This document shows positions 23,257-32,324 of a stretch of DNA of 35,091 nt, piece after piece (the first letter of the stretch is position 1; each line of letters begins with the position of its first letter). Below the pieces are notes generated by a model. The model did not search any database, had not been told where the DNA came from, and saw nothing but the letters and a program-made list of their open reading frames with translations. Origin of the DNA: CAZXBB01 sp964638815 (lineage in GTDB: Bacteria; Planctomycetota; Phycisphaerae; Phycisphaerales; SM1A02). A program made the position numbers and the translations under genes. The DNA is taken from the NCBI GenBank assembly GCA_964638815.1, contig CAZXBB010000447.1:1-35091 (forward strand), given 5' to 3'.

Positions 23257-25629
23257 ATGAAGACGTTCTTGTTCATCGCAACCTGCGCCGCAGCCGTTAC
23301 TCTGCTTGGTGTGCCAAACACGGCCGTCGCGCAGTCCAGCGACAAAGCGCCAGGAACTCTGGATCGCACGATCCTGCCGATTGCGCAGCCCGAGTATCCG
23401 CCATACACCGAACTGGACGTGCGCGAGACGCAGCCGCCGCGGCGCTTCGACGTCAAGGCCCCGGGCGGTGCGCCCAACGTCGTCATCATTCTCATCGATG
23501 ACCTGGGCTTTGGCGCTATATCAACATTCGGTGGACCGATCCCGACGCCGACGTGCGACAGGCTTGCTCAGGGCGGCCTGCGCTACAACAACTTCCACAC
23601 GACCGCGCTGTGCTCGCCCACGCGCGTGGCGCTCAAATGCGGTCGCAACCACCATACCGCCAATGCCGGCTCGATCATGGAAACAGCCACGGCCTACCCC
23701 GGCAACACCGGCGCGATTCCCAACAGCGTCGCACCGCTTGCAGAGATGCTCCGACTCAACGGCTACAGCACCGGCGCGTTCGGCAAGTGGCATGAAACCG
23801 CAGCATGGGAAACCAGTGTCTCCGGTCCGTTCGATCGCTGGCCCACGCATCAGGGCTTCGACAAATTCTATGGCTTCATCGGCGGTGAGACCGACCAGTG
23901 GTCCCCGCTCATCTTCGATGGCGTCGTCCGCATTAACCCGCCGATCAAAGAAGGATATCACTTCACGGAAGACATGACCGATCAGGCCATCAACTGGGTG
24001 AAGGCGCAGCAATCGCTCACGCCCGACAAGCCGTTCTTCGTGTATTTCGCTCCCGGCGCCACGCACGCGCCGCATCACGTGCCCCAGGAATGGATCTCGA
24101 AATTCCACGGGCAGTTCGACGCGGGGTGGGACGAGGTTCGCCAGGGAAGTTATGAGCGTCAGAGGAAGTCTGGCATCATTCCCACGAACACGCAGCTTCC
24201 ACCGCGCCCGACCGACATCAAGGCGTGGGATGCGCTGTCCGACAACGAGCGGAAGCTCTTTGCCAGGCAAGCCGAGACGTTCGCCGGCTTTGTTGCGCAC
24301 ACCGACCATCACATCGGCCGACTCATCGACGCCGTCGAAGCCATCGGCGAGATGGACAACACGCTCATCTTCTACATCGCAGGCGACAACGGCACCAGCG
24401 CCGAGGGCGGCATGGTCGGCATGTTCAATGAGATGACGTACTTCAACGGCATTCAGGAGAAGGTCGAGGACCTGCTCCCGCTGATCGACAAGTGGGGCGG
24501 CCCGGAAACCTTCCCACATATGGCGGCGGGCTGGGCGGTCGCGTTCGATTCGCCATTTACCTGGACCAAGCAGATCGCTTCGGATTTCGGCGGCACGCGC
24601 AACGGTATGGTGGTCCATTGGCCGGAGGGGATCCAGCAGGGCGGGGGGCTCCGCAAGCAGTTCGGCCATGTCATCGACGTTGCCCCCACCGTGCTCGAAG
24701 CTGCGACTCTCCCCGAACCCAAGGTCGTCAACGGCACGCCGCAGACGCCTATCGAAGGCACCAGTCTGCTCTACACCTTCAACACCCCCGACGCGCCTGA
24801 GCGTCACACCACGCAGTATTTCGAGATGTTCGGCAACCGCGCCATCTATCGCGACGGCTGGTTCGCGCGCACCATTCACCGCGCACCCTGGCAGACCGGA
24901 AAGCAGAGGCCCCTCACCGAAGATGTCTGGGATCTCTACAACGCTCGTGAGGACTTCAGTCTCGCGCACAACCTCGCCACCGCGGAACCCGAGAAACTCG
25001 AGGAGCTGAAGAACCTCTTCATGGTCGAGGCGGCCAGGTACAAGGTGCTGCCCATCGACGACCGCACCCTCGAGCGCGTCAATCCAGCGACCGCCGGCCG
25101 TCCAGACCTCATGGGACCTCGCACCACGCTCACCCTCTACGACGGCATGAACGGCATGATGGAGAACACCTTCATCAACGTGAAGAACCGCTCCAAGACC
25201 GTGACTGCGGAAATCGAGATTCCCCGGGGCGGCGCTTCGGGCGCGCTCCTCGTCCAGGGCGGGCGCTACGGCGGCTGGTCGCTGCACCTGCGCGATGGCA
25301 AGCCCGCGTACGAATACAACTGGCTCGGCCTCGAGCGATTCGTCGTCGAAAGTCCTACCTCTTTGCCAGCAGGAAAGGCCACGATCACGCTCGACTTCAC
25401 GTACGACGGCGAGGGCCTGGGCAAGGGCGGCGTCGCCAGACTCTCTGTCAACGGCAGGCAGGTCGCGCAAGGCCGCATCGAAAAGACTCAGGGCTTCATC
25501 TTTTCCGCAGATGAAACCGCTGACGTCGGCCTCGACAACCAGACCCCCGTCGCACTCGGCATCGGCTACGGACCGGCCGAAACCAAGTTCACCGGCACAG
25601 TTCACAAGATCGTCATTGAAGTGGAGTAG
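23257..25629 (+). CDS. Secreted arylsulfatase (formylglycine-type)
   Basis: 790 residues. ATG 23257 has GAAGGA close upstream and begins a clear signal peptide (ending NTAVAQ). The sulfatase fold starts at NVVIILIDDLGFG (metal-binding aspartates). The active-site cysteine to be converted to formylglycine is C119 in LCSPTRVALKCGRNHH, followed by GKWHET, HAPHHVPQEW and a late AGDNGTSAEGG metal site. The C-terminal third is a beta-sandwich (HLRDGKPAYEYN, VARLSVNGRQVAQGRI), normal for 750-800-residue arylsulfatases. Oddity: the family consensus after CxPTR is xxLLTGR, but here K127 and C128 replace the usual hydrophobic/Thr pair. The gene lies between two pieces of gene debris and looks imported. 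The sulfate ester substrate cannot be told. Confidence 0.9.
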   Translation: MKTFLFIATCAAAVTLLGVPNTAVAQSSDKAPGTLDRTILPIAQPEYPPYTELDVRETQPPRRFDVKAPGGAPNVVIILIDDLGFGAISTFGGPIPTPTCDRLAQGGLRYNNFHTTALCSPTRVALKCGRNHHTANAGSIMETATAYPGNTGAIPNSVAPLAEMLRLNGYSTGAFGKWHETAAWETSVSGPFDRWPTHQGFDKFYGFIGGETDQWSPLIFDGVVRINPPIKEGYHFTEDMTDQAINWVKAQQSLTPDKPFFVYFAPGATHAPHHVPQEWISKFHGQFDAGWDEVRQGSYERQRKSGIIPTNTQLPPRPTDIKAWDALSDNERKLFARQAETFAGFVAHTDHHIGRLIDAVEAIGEMDNTLIFYIAGDNGTSAEGGMVGMFNEMTYFNGIQEKVEDLLPLIDKWGGPETFPHMAAGWAVAFDSPFTWTKQIASDFGGTRNGMVVHWPEGIQQGGGLRKQFGHVIDVAPTVLEAATLPEPKVVNGTPQTPIEGTSLLYTFNTPDAPERHTTQYFEMFGNRAIYRDGWFARTIHRAPWQTGKQRPLTEDVWDLYNAREDFSLAHNLATAEPEKLEELKNLFMVEAARYKVLPIDDRTLERVNPATAGRPDLMGPRTTLTLYDGMNGMMENTFINVKNRSKTVTAEIEIPRGGASGALLVQGGRYGGWSLHLRDGKPAYEYNWLGLERFVVESPTSLPAGKATITLDFTYDGEGLGKGGVARLSVNGRQVAQGRIEKTQGFIFSADETADVGLDNQTPVALGIGYGPAETKFTGTVHKIVIEVE

Positions 25630-25630
25630 A

Positions 25631-25786
25631 GGGATCGGCTACGACTGCGCGATCTTCGATCACCCCGCATCGGCGTACTTCGGCTATCGCGCCATCGGTC
25701 AGGACTTCACGGACGGCAGCGGCGCCAAACTCACCTGGGATGTGGTCCAGCATGGCCCGATTCCCGGCGTCGCTCTGTTCTTCTGA
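25631..25786 (+). pseudogene. Orphan C-terminal fragment, outer-membrane barrel-like
   Basis: Directly after the sulfatase stop, an open frame with no start of its own reads GIGYDCAIFDHPASAYFGYR and ends WDVVQHGPIPGVALFF. Alternating aromatic/small residues and a terminal Phe resemble the last strands of an outer-membrane beta-barrel. I take it to be the tail of a gene whose 5' part was lost next to the sulfatase gene. The identity is uncertain; 122 gene-free bases follow. Confidence 0.4.
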
Positions 25787-25908
25787 TCTCCACCGCATCA
25801 CCACGGCAAGCAACATCGCCAGAGAGCCAAGGAGCGAAGGTTGTCGTGAATGCACCCTTCGAAGATCATCGCGACCGGCATCTGCACGACAACTCGCGCA
25901 ATTCAATC

Positions 25909-27204
25909 ATGCGGCGGAGCACAATCACCATGAGACCGTTACGTCTGTTGCTGGTCCTTCCTTTGCTCGGTATCGTGCTGGGAACGCATGATGCACGTGC
26001 GCAAGCTTCGGCGCAAGGGACCCCTCCCGTGCAGGCGACCGCCGACGCGCCCATCCAGCCGGAAAGCCTCGACCAGTTGCTTGCGCCCATCGCGCTGTAT
26101 CCCGACGCGCTCATCATTCAGATCGTCACCTGTGCGACGAGCCCCTACCAGGTGCAACAGGTGAGCGCGTGGCTTGATGCGAATCCCGACCTGAAGGGAA
26201 GCGCCGTCCAGGATGCCGCCGTGGCGCAGGGTTTCGACGCGAGTGTTGTGGCCCTCTCGATGTTCCCGCAGGTCGTGCACATGATGGCGCAGCAGCCCGA
26301 CTGGACCCGCGACGTCGGACAGGCGTTCGCAAAGCAGCGCGACGATGTGTTCGCGTCGATTCAGCGGCTGCGAACGCAGGCGCAGCAGGTCGGCAACCTG
26401 CAATCGACCGAGCAGCAGAAGGTCGAGACCGTGGCAACCGGAAGCGGCCAACAGGTGATTGTGATTCAGCCGGCCAATCCGCAGGTGGTGTATGTGCCGA
26501 CGTACAACCCACAGGTTGTCTACACGCAACCGCCGGCGCCTGCACCGGCAGAGGACGACAGCGGCAAGGTGGCAGCGGCGGCCGTCATCGGCTTCGCCGC
26601 AGGCGTCATCGTCGGCGCTGTCGCTGACGATGACGACGATCATTATTACTACGCGTACGGCGGCTGGGGATATCACGGTCCAGCCCTGTGCAATGAGGGT
26701 TGGAACGACTACTACGACCATCGCGAGAACATGGCGAACGATTATTACGACCACCGGGAGAATATGGCGGGCCAGCGCGGGGAGAAGCAGTCCAACCGCC
26801 AGGACACGCGCGTGGACAGCCAGGGACAGCGGCAGGAAACAGGCGGCGAGAATCAGGGACAACGACAGGATGCGCGCGCGGAGGGTCAGGGCGGGCGGCA
26901 GGACACTCGTTCCGAGGGTCAGGCCGCGCGCTCGGGAAACCAGTCGCAGCGACAGGGCGCCACCGCGGAGAACCAGGCGACACGACAGGGCACTGCCGGC
27001 GAGACGCGCGAGTCCGCACAGGCCAACCGCGGAACAACATCATCGCGCGGCGCTGCCCAGGCCCAGCAAAGAAATGGGACCGGCTCCGGCGCGTTCTCGG
27101 GTTACCAGCGAGGGTCAACGGAGCGGGCGTCAAGCGCCCGAGGACGCGGCAGTCAGGCCGGGAGCCGCAGTGGCGGGGCCAGCCGCAGTGGCGGGCGCCG
27201 GTAG
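25909..27204 (+). CDS. DUF3300 exported protein with Gln-rich repeat tail
   Basis: About 431 residues from ATG 25909 (alternatives: GTG 25846 or ATG 25930; the signal peptide MRPLRLLLVLPLLGIVL is included in all). The DUF3300 core is recognised from SLDQLLAPIALYPDALIIQI, then AWLDANPDL and VVYVPTYNPQVVY. A short glycine/alanine membrane-like stretch (AAAAVIGFAAGVIVGAVA) is followed by acidic DDDDD and aromatic YYYAYGGWGYHG. The last third is disordered: two copies of DYYDHRENMA and then seven imperfect 11-residue units of the form RQDTRxxxQGQ. The function of the family is unknown. It is the first of four exported proteins on this strand. Confidence 0.85.
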   Translation: MRRSTITMRPLRLLLVLPLLGIVLGTHDARAQASAQGTPPVQATADAPIQPESLDQLLAPIALYPDALIIQIVTCATSPYQVQQVSAWLDANPDLKGSAVQDAAVAQGFDASVVALSMFPQVVHMMAQQPDWTRDVGQAFAKQRDDVFASIQRLRTQAQQVGNLQSTEQQKVETVATGSGQQVIVIQPANPQVVYVPTYNPQVVYTQPPAPAPAEDDSGKVAAAAVIGFAAGVIVGAVADDDDDHYYYAYGGWGYHGPALCNEGWNDYYDHRENMANDYYDHRENMAGQRGEKQSNRQDTRVDSQGQRQETGGENQGQRQDARAEGQGGRQDTRSEGQAARSGNQSQRQGATAENQATRQGTAGETRESAQANRGTTSSRGAAQAQQRNGTGSGAFSGYQRGSTERASSARGRGSQAGSRSGGASRSGGRR

Positions 27205-27249
27205 GTGCAGAAACATGGTCAGACACAGCATTCTTTCTGGAGAGTCGTC

Positions 27250-28206
27250 ATGTTAGCGCGTTCTCGCATTCGAAACGCCGGGCCCGGGCGGCGGGTTGGC
27301 GGCGCGTTCGTGGTGGTCCTTGTCACGCTTTGCGGATGTAACACGTCTTCGCCGAACTACCGCGATCAGAGGACGTTTGACGATCCCTCGATCGCCGTGA
27401 ACTCGCTCCTGACAGCCGCGGAGAGAGGCGATATTGCAAGTATCGAAGACATCTTCGGATCCGGAGCGCGCGATCTGCTGTCGTCGGGCGATCCCGTCGC
27501 TGATCGCAATCAGCGACAGGTATTCGTGGTTGCCATGAACGAAGGTTGGACGTTGGAGCGCCTCGACTCCAAGTCCAGGGAACTCGTCGTTGGGCATGAG
27601 CAATGGCCCTTCCCCGTTCCGATCGTGAAGGACAGCCATGGTTGGTGGTTTGACACAGTCGCCGGCAAGGACGAGGTGCTTGCGCGCCGAATCGGGCGGA
27701 ACGAACTCGCGGCGATCGGCGTCCTTCGCACCTACGTGATCGCGCAGCGCGAATACGCCGGCGAGGGACGCGACGGCCGGCCGGCCGGCGCCTATGCCCA
27801 GAAGGTCCGAAGTGAGCCCGGCCGGCAGGATGGGCTTTACTGGCCCGCATCCAGCGACGAAGAAAGTCCCAGCCCGCTCGGCAAGTTCGTCGCCGAGGCA
27901 GCGGCAGAGGGGTACGGGACTGAGCCGCACAAAGGTCCTTCTCCTTATCGCGGATACTACTTTCGCATTCTGACTCGGCAGGGGCCGGATGCCCCGGGCG
28001 GCGCGAAGGATTACCTCGTCAGTGGTGAAATGACCGGTGGCTTCGCCATGGTCGCCTACCCGGCGGAGTACGGTGACAGCGGAATCATGACGTTCCTGAT
28101 CGGTCCGGATGGAGTCGTTCTCGAGTCGGACTTCGGGGTGGTCGCGCTCGGCGCCGGCGGAATCAACGAATACAACCCGGGCCCCCTGTGGAGAGTTGTT
28201 GAGTGA
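27250..28206 (+). CDS. DUF2950 lipoprotein
   Basis: 318 residues from ATG 27250, chosen for GGAGAG five bases upstream; the frame is open to 27205. The signal ends in LCGCNTSS, a good lipobox. The DUF2950 pattern is clear: FDDPSIAVNSLLTAAERGD, WWFDTVAGKDEVLARRIGRNELAAIGVLRTYVIAQREYA, GLYWP, PYRGYYFRILTRQG and FAMVAYPAEYGDSGIMTF. The family has no known reaction. From general knowledge DUF3300 and DUF2950 genes are frequent neighbours, as here (45 bases apart), so they probably act together at the envelope. Confidence 0.88.
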   Translation: MLARSRIRNAGPGRRVGGAFVVVLVTLCGCNTSSPNYRDQRTFDDPSIAVNSLLTAAERGDIASIEDIFGSGARDLLSSGDPVADRNQRQVFVVAMNEGWTLERLDSKSRELVVGHEQWPFPVPIVKDSHGWWFDTVAGKDEVLARRIGRNELAAIGVLRTYVIAQREYAGEGRDGRPAGAYAQKVRSEPGRQDGLYWPASSDEESPSPLGKFVAEAAAEGYGTEPHKGPSPYRGYYFRILTRQGPDAPGGAKDYLVSGEMTGGFAMVAYPAEYGDSGIMTFLIGPDGVVLESDFGVVALGAGGINEYNPGPLWRVVE

Positions 28207-28335
28207 TCAGCGACTCGATGGGATGCACTTCCCGTAGAGAACGGACTCTCGAGAGCATTGTGGTGGAGATGGGACCGTGGCTTTCGGTCCGGAACCCAGG
28301 CATGACTTTGTAGCGATTGACCCAAGGAGCATTCA

Positions 28336-28923
28336 ATGACGAATCGAACGCATCGTATCATTCTCTCATTCGCGGCGCTGCTGTGCGTTCTGGGCGGCTG
28401 CTCGACGGCCCCGAAGCAAGGTGACGCGGTGGCCTTCATGGATCGCGCTCGCTCGACCACGGGCTGGTTCGAACGCCATGTCTCAGGACTGTCCAGCCAG
28501 ATCGACGGGTCCGCGGGATACGTCGTGTTCCCCGATGTCGCGCAATGGGGCATCCTGATCGGCGGCGGGACGTTCGGCCGCGGCGCGCTCTGTGAACCCA
28601 ACGGCAGGCAGATCGGTTGGGCCGCGCTCAACATCGGGTCTGTTGGACTGCAGGCGGGCGTTCAGGGGTTCCGCGCGCTCATGGTCCTCGAGGACGACCA
28701 GACGGTGAATCGATTCATGGCGAACCAATTGGCCGGGTCCATGGCTGGGGTCGCGGTCCTGGGCGAATCCGGCGGCAGCGCATCAGCGCCGTTCAAGGAC
28801 GGTGTTGTCATTTATGAAGGCGCCAACGCGGGACTGATGGCGGGCGTCAACATCGGCCTCAACTACATCCGCTACCAGCCGCTCGAATCCGGCGAATCGC
28901 CGGGTGATGCGCGGCTGCCGTGA
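28336..28923 (+). CDS. SYLF/Ysc84-domain lipoprotein
   Basis: 195 residues. AAGGAG lies seven bases before ATG 28336. The signal ends VLGGCSTAP, a lipobox, so the protein should be lipidated. The SYLF (Ysc84-like) lipid-binding domain is seen in GYVVFPDVAQWGILIGGGTFGRG, NIGSVGLQAGVQGFRALMVL and DGVVIYEGANAGLMAGVNIG. Eukaryotic SYLF proteins bind phosphoinositides; the bacterial role is unknown. It sits between the DUF2950 gene and a hydrolase gene and is probably part of the same exported set. A 10-bp palindrome CTCTCGAGAG (28246-28255) lies in its leader region. Confidence 0.85.
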   Translation: MTNRTHRIILSFAALLCVLGGCSTAPKQGDAVAFMDRARSTTGWFERHVSGLSSQIDGSAGYVVFPDVAQWGILIGGGTFGRGALCEPNGRQIGWAALNIGSVGLQAGVQGFRALMVLEDDQTVNRFMANQLAGSMAGVAVLGESGGSASAPFKDGVVIYEGANAGLMAGVNIGLNYIRYQPLESGESPGDARLP

Positions 28924-28997
28924 GTGACGGAAGGACAGGTTTCGCTCGCGGGGCGATCGGTGCGGCCGATCACCCGGGTTTACCGAAAGAAGCACAA

Positions 28998-30392
28998 ATG
29001 CCCAACTCGACTCTCAAGTGCGCTGCGAGAACGCACACCATCCGACCGTCTGCCGGGCGGCCTCCATCCATGTGGAGCGCGCACGTCGTTCGCCTTGCGC
29101 TGGCGGTGTGGGCTCTCACGTCGTTCGGATGCAGCTCCCGCACTTACCTCATGCCGACGCCGAACGTCTACACCGATCAGTCGTGGAACCCGTTCGCGGA
29201 AGTTCCGCCAGCATTGCAAGGCGATGAGGTTGCTGTCCTCTATGTCACCGACCGCGCTCTGGAGAGTCGCGAACCGGACCAGTGGGAGTACGGCAACCAA
29301 CGTTCGCGCTCGGCGGCGTTCGGTGAAACGATCGTGCAGATCGGGGAGGGTGAGACATGGGATGAACTGGTCGCCGCCAGCCGCACGCAGCAGCGGACCA
29401 GGAAACTGGCGCTGGATCGGACCGCCACCCGAGAGATTGCGCGCTTCGGGAAAGCCCCACCCGTACTCATCCTGACTGCGGAGCAACTGGGTGCAAGGGA
29501 ATCGGAGCAAGCCGCCGCCGGGCATGCCGAAGCGGAACAGAAGTTCAGGGATGAGATCGCCGCGCGGCTCGCGACATCGCCGATCAAGGACGTATTCATC
29601 TATGTCCACGGGCACAGCAATACGTTCGAAGATGCGGCTTACACGACCGCGGAGCTCTGGCATTTCTTCGGTCGCCAGGGTGTGCCCATCTGCTATACGT
29701 GGCCGGCGGGTATTGGAGGCATCAGGGCCTACGAGTATTCGCTCGCATCCACCGACTTCACGATCTACCACTTCAAACAAGTGCTGCGACTCATCGCGTC
29801 TTGCCCCGATGTGCAGCGTGTGAATATCCTGGCCCACAGTCGCGGCACCGACGTCACGATCTCCACCATCCGCGAGCTTCACCTGGAGACTCGCGGCGGC
29901 GCCGACACGCAGCAGACGCTCAAGCTCGGGACCGTGGCCCTGGCGGCGGCGGACATTGACCTTGATGTCGTCATCGCCCGCAACGCCACGGAACGAATCG
30001 CCCGCGCCGTGGAGCGTACCGCCATCTACATCGCCAAGGAGGACAAGGCGCTGTCGTTCTCCAACTGGTTGTTCGCCGGGATCGGCCGATTGGGCGAACT
30101 CGATCTGAAACTCTTCGAACCGGCCGAGGTCGCGGCGCTGCGCGGCAATCAACGCCTGCAGATCATTGACGCCCGCGCGAAGAAGAGAGGGTCGTTCGGT
30201 CACTCCTATTTTCACGCCAATACCGCGGTCAGTTCGGATCTCGTGCTGCTCATGCGCTACGGGTTGTTGCCCGGTGCCGAACACGGCCGGCCGCTCGACA
30301 TCGCCGAGAGCGGCCTCTGGGTCATCGAGGACGGGTATCCCGGATCGAGTTGGCAATTGCCGCCCCAAACGACGGGAAGCAACGGCAGATAA
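28998..30392 (+). CDS. DUF900-type alpha/beta hydrolase, exported
   Basis: 464 residues from ATG 28998; GTG 28920, overlapping the previous stop as GTGA, would add 26 residues. A hydrophobic segment ending SFGCSS near residue 38 suggests an export signal, possibly a lipoprotein. The hydrolase core has FIYVHGHSNTFEDA (oxyanion loop), CYTWPAGIGG, the nucleophile S281 in AHSRGTDV, and GHSYFHAN with the likely catalytic His near the end. This is the DUF900 (esterase-like) family often called alpha/beta-hydrolase of unknown substrate. It is the last gene of the exported cluster and converges on the glycosyltransferase 35 bases away, with no hairpin visible between. Confidence 0.85.
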   Translation: MPNSTLKCAARTHTIRPSAGRPPSMWSAHVVRLALAVWALTSFGCSSRTYLMPTPNVYTDQSWNPFAEVPPALQGDEVAVLYVTDRALESREPDQWEYGNQRSRSAAFGETIVQIGEGETWDELVAASRTQQRTRKLALDRTATREIARFGKAPPVLILTAEQLGARESEQAAAGHAEAEQKFRDEIAARLATSPIKDVFIYVHGHSNTFEDAAYTTAELWHFFGRQGVPICYTWPAGIGGIRAYEYSLASTDFTIYHFKQVLRLIASCPDVQRVNILAHSRGTDVTISTIRELHLETRGGADTQQTLKLGTVALAAADIDLDVVIARNATERIARAVERTAIYIAKEDKALSFSNWLFAGIGRLGELDLKLFEPAEVAALRGNQRLQIIDARAKKRGSFGHSYFHANTAVSSDLVLLMRYGLLPGAEHGRPLDIAESGLWVIEDGYPGSSWQLPPQTTGSNGR

Positions 30393-30427
30393 GCGGCGAT
30401 CCCTCACGCGCACAGGTCGTGGCCGAC

Positions 30428-32071
30428 TCAATCCGCCTCCGCCGCCGGCAGGGGGAACCCGTCGGCTGACGTCGCGGAAAGGCGTGCGGGATCGGAAAGG
30501 TCATAGAGAACGGCACCGGTGCTGCGCGCATCGCCTGGGGGCAAACGGTCGATCTCATGGCCGATCGTCCCAAGGTAGCTACGGATCCACGCTGGCTCAT
30601 CGCGGTCGAGTCTTACCCAGAAGAACCAGACGCGCGGCGCTCCCCGGAGGCGATCGATCTCACGCAGGTATCCCCGCGGGTCGCCGAAGTGCCGCTCCCC
30701 CTGTTGCCACGCCGTAATTCCTGCCTGCCGCCCGTAGAACGCCATGTCGTGTCGCGCCTGCGTGTAGACGTAGATCCGATCGTCTGGACGACAACGAGGG
30801 GCGAGCTGTTCGAGTACCGCGCGCGGACTGACGAGCCCGCTGGCCGTGTACGGTGGGCGCGCCGCCAGCAGGACGATGAGAACGAGCGGCAAGGCCATCA
30901 GGACCGCCAGGCCGCGCGACAACCAGGGCCGCCACCGTCCACGCGCTCCTGCCTCCACGCTCGTCAGCGCGAACCCGGCAAGCATGAGGACGGGCCACGT
31001 GGCATGAAGGCCAAGGCGCCCATCGAAGGGTAACAGATGCAGGAACGCCGCCGTCCATGCGGCGACTGGTGGAGCGAGGAGGAGTACGACCAGGGCCGCG
31101 CGACGCTTCAACGCGGCGATCAGGCCGCCCGCGGCAAAGACAACCGGGAGCGTGACAATGAACACAAGGACGGGATTGTCGGGCGGGTAGAAGACGATCG
31201 CATGACCGAAGACTTCCCAGGATCGAGTGAGCGTCCATGTGACGGCGGCGATGAACGAATCGGTCGGAGGGAAGTCCTCAGCCCAGAACTCGCGCATGAA
31301 GTGATCAGTGTCCGTTCCGAGCTGGCCCACCGCATACCATGCCGTCAGCGCAGCACCGAGCGCCCAGCCGACACCCAGCACGATGAGCGGGCGCATGGTT
31401 GTGCGCGGCCGCCTGCGAAACCACGCGATCACCAGCATCGCGCCGATGAGCGCGGCCGTCGGTACCACAGGGAATGAGATGAGAAGCGCGAGTGCGCCCA
31501 GCACACCCGCCGCGATCGCTCTCAGGATGGACTCCGGCTCCTCGAGGTAGCGAAGTCCCAACAACGTGAGGAGCAAGCTCATCGTCACATCTGATCCGTA
31601 CGGCTTGACGCTTACCCCATACCACACGAGGGCAGGGCTGACAGCAGCGATCGCGATGACCGACACCAGGGCCCATCCGCTCACGAATCGCGCCGCAACG
31701 CGCCAGAGCAAGGGCAGCGCAGCGAGGCCGAGGAGCCACGGGATGAATCGAACACTCCTCGTGGACAAGCCGCCGATCTCGGTGCCCATCTTGAGCAGCA
31801 CGAGAAAGCCGGGCGGAGCCATCTGCAGATGATCGAGACGCTCGCCGAGCAGCTCCATGAGCGAGCGGTCCTCGATGTTCCTGATCAGCGCAATCTCGTC
31901 ATGCCAGAGATCGACACCTGCGACATATTGAACGGTGCGCAATCCGATGCCGAGCGCCAGGGCCACGAGCACGACCCAGGGAAAGGCGAGTCGCCCTTGT
32001 CGCGGATCCTCCGTGCCAGCGGTCGCGTTCATCAGGACAGTGACGTCGCGTTGTCCGTCCGACGGTGGCAT
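30428..32071 (-). CDS. GT39/ArnT-like polyprenyl-phosphate-sugar glycosyltransferase
   Basis: 547 residues, about ten to twelve membrane helices. The first outside loop contains LWHDEIALIRNI: the W56-H57-D58-E59 motif corresponds to the acidic catalytic motif (WxDE) of GT-C fold enzymes such as PMT and ArnT. A C-terminal soluble part (PRCRPDDRIYVYTQARHDMAFYGRQ, VWFFWVRLDRDEPAWI) follows the last helix. Such enzymes move a sugar from a polyprenyl phosphate to lipid or protein on the outer face of the inner membrane. The donor and acceptor are unknown. ATG 32071 is supported by TAGAAT ending six bases upstream. Confidence 0.85.
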   Translation of the reverse strand: MPPSDGQRDVTVLMNATAGTEDPRQGRLAFPWVVLVALALGIGLRTVQYVAGVDLWHDEIALIRNIEDRSLMELLGERLDHLQMAPPGFLVLLKMGTEIGGLSTRSVRFIPWLLGLAALPLLWRVAARFVSGWALVSVIAIAAVSPALVWYGVSVKPYGSDVTMSLLLTLLGLRYLEEPESILRAIAAGVLGALALLISFPVVPTAALIGAMLVIAWFRRRPRTTMRPLIVLGVGWALGAALTAWYAVGQLGTDTDHFMREFWAEDFPPTDSFIAAVTWTLTRSWEVFGHAIVFYPPDNPVLVFIVTLPVVFAAGGLIAALKRRAALVVLLLAPPVAAWTAAFLHLLPFDGRLGLHATWPVLMLAGFALTSVEAGARGRWRPWLSRGLAVLMALPLVLIVLLAARPPYTASGLVSPRAVLEQLAPRCRPDDRIYVYTQARHDMAFYGRQAGITAWQQGERHFGDPRGYLREIDRLRGAPRVWFFWVRLDRDEPAWIRSYLGTIGHEIDRLPPGDARSTGAVLYDLSDPARLSATSADGFPLPAAEAD

Positions 32072-32077
32072 CGGGCC

Positions 32078-32083
32078 ATTCTA
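32078..32083 (-). promoter_or_regulatory. -10 element TAGAAT of leaderless glycosyltransferase gene
   Basis: On the minus strand TAGAAT (32083 to 32078) is followed by six bases and ATG 32071. A transcript would begin at the start codon. Confidence 0.5.
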
Positions 32084-32272
32084 ATCCAAATGCAGGCCGA
32101 CCAAACGGATAACCGGCCGTCTCTGAACTTGCCGGCATCGCGAGCCGACTTGTCTCGCTGTTGGAACCGCAGGATCCGGTCCCGAAGTCCGTTGTCCGCC
32201 CTCAACTTCATCAACGCACGGCCGGTCACCCGTTGCACGTGACGGACGTGGCACGAGAAGCGATCGCGGGCT

Positions 32273-32278
32273 AGAATC
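32273..32278 (+). promoter_or_regulatory. -10 element TAGAAT upstream of the gene at 32325
   Basis: TAGAAT would give a start site near 32285 and a leader of about 40 bases to ATG 32325. The 253-base divergent region 32072-32324 contains only this and the glycosyltransferase -10. Confidence 0.4.
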
Positions 32279-32324
32279 CAGTCGCTGGGTTCCAGGCAAT
32301 GGACGATCCACACGAGCTGTGATC

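Noticed and set aside
32250..32272. Sigma-54 promoter (TGGCACG at 32250)
   Set aside because: Only the -24 element matches; the expected TTGC at -12 is absent, and a normal -10 (TAGAAT) is present nearby.
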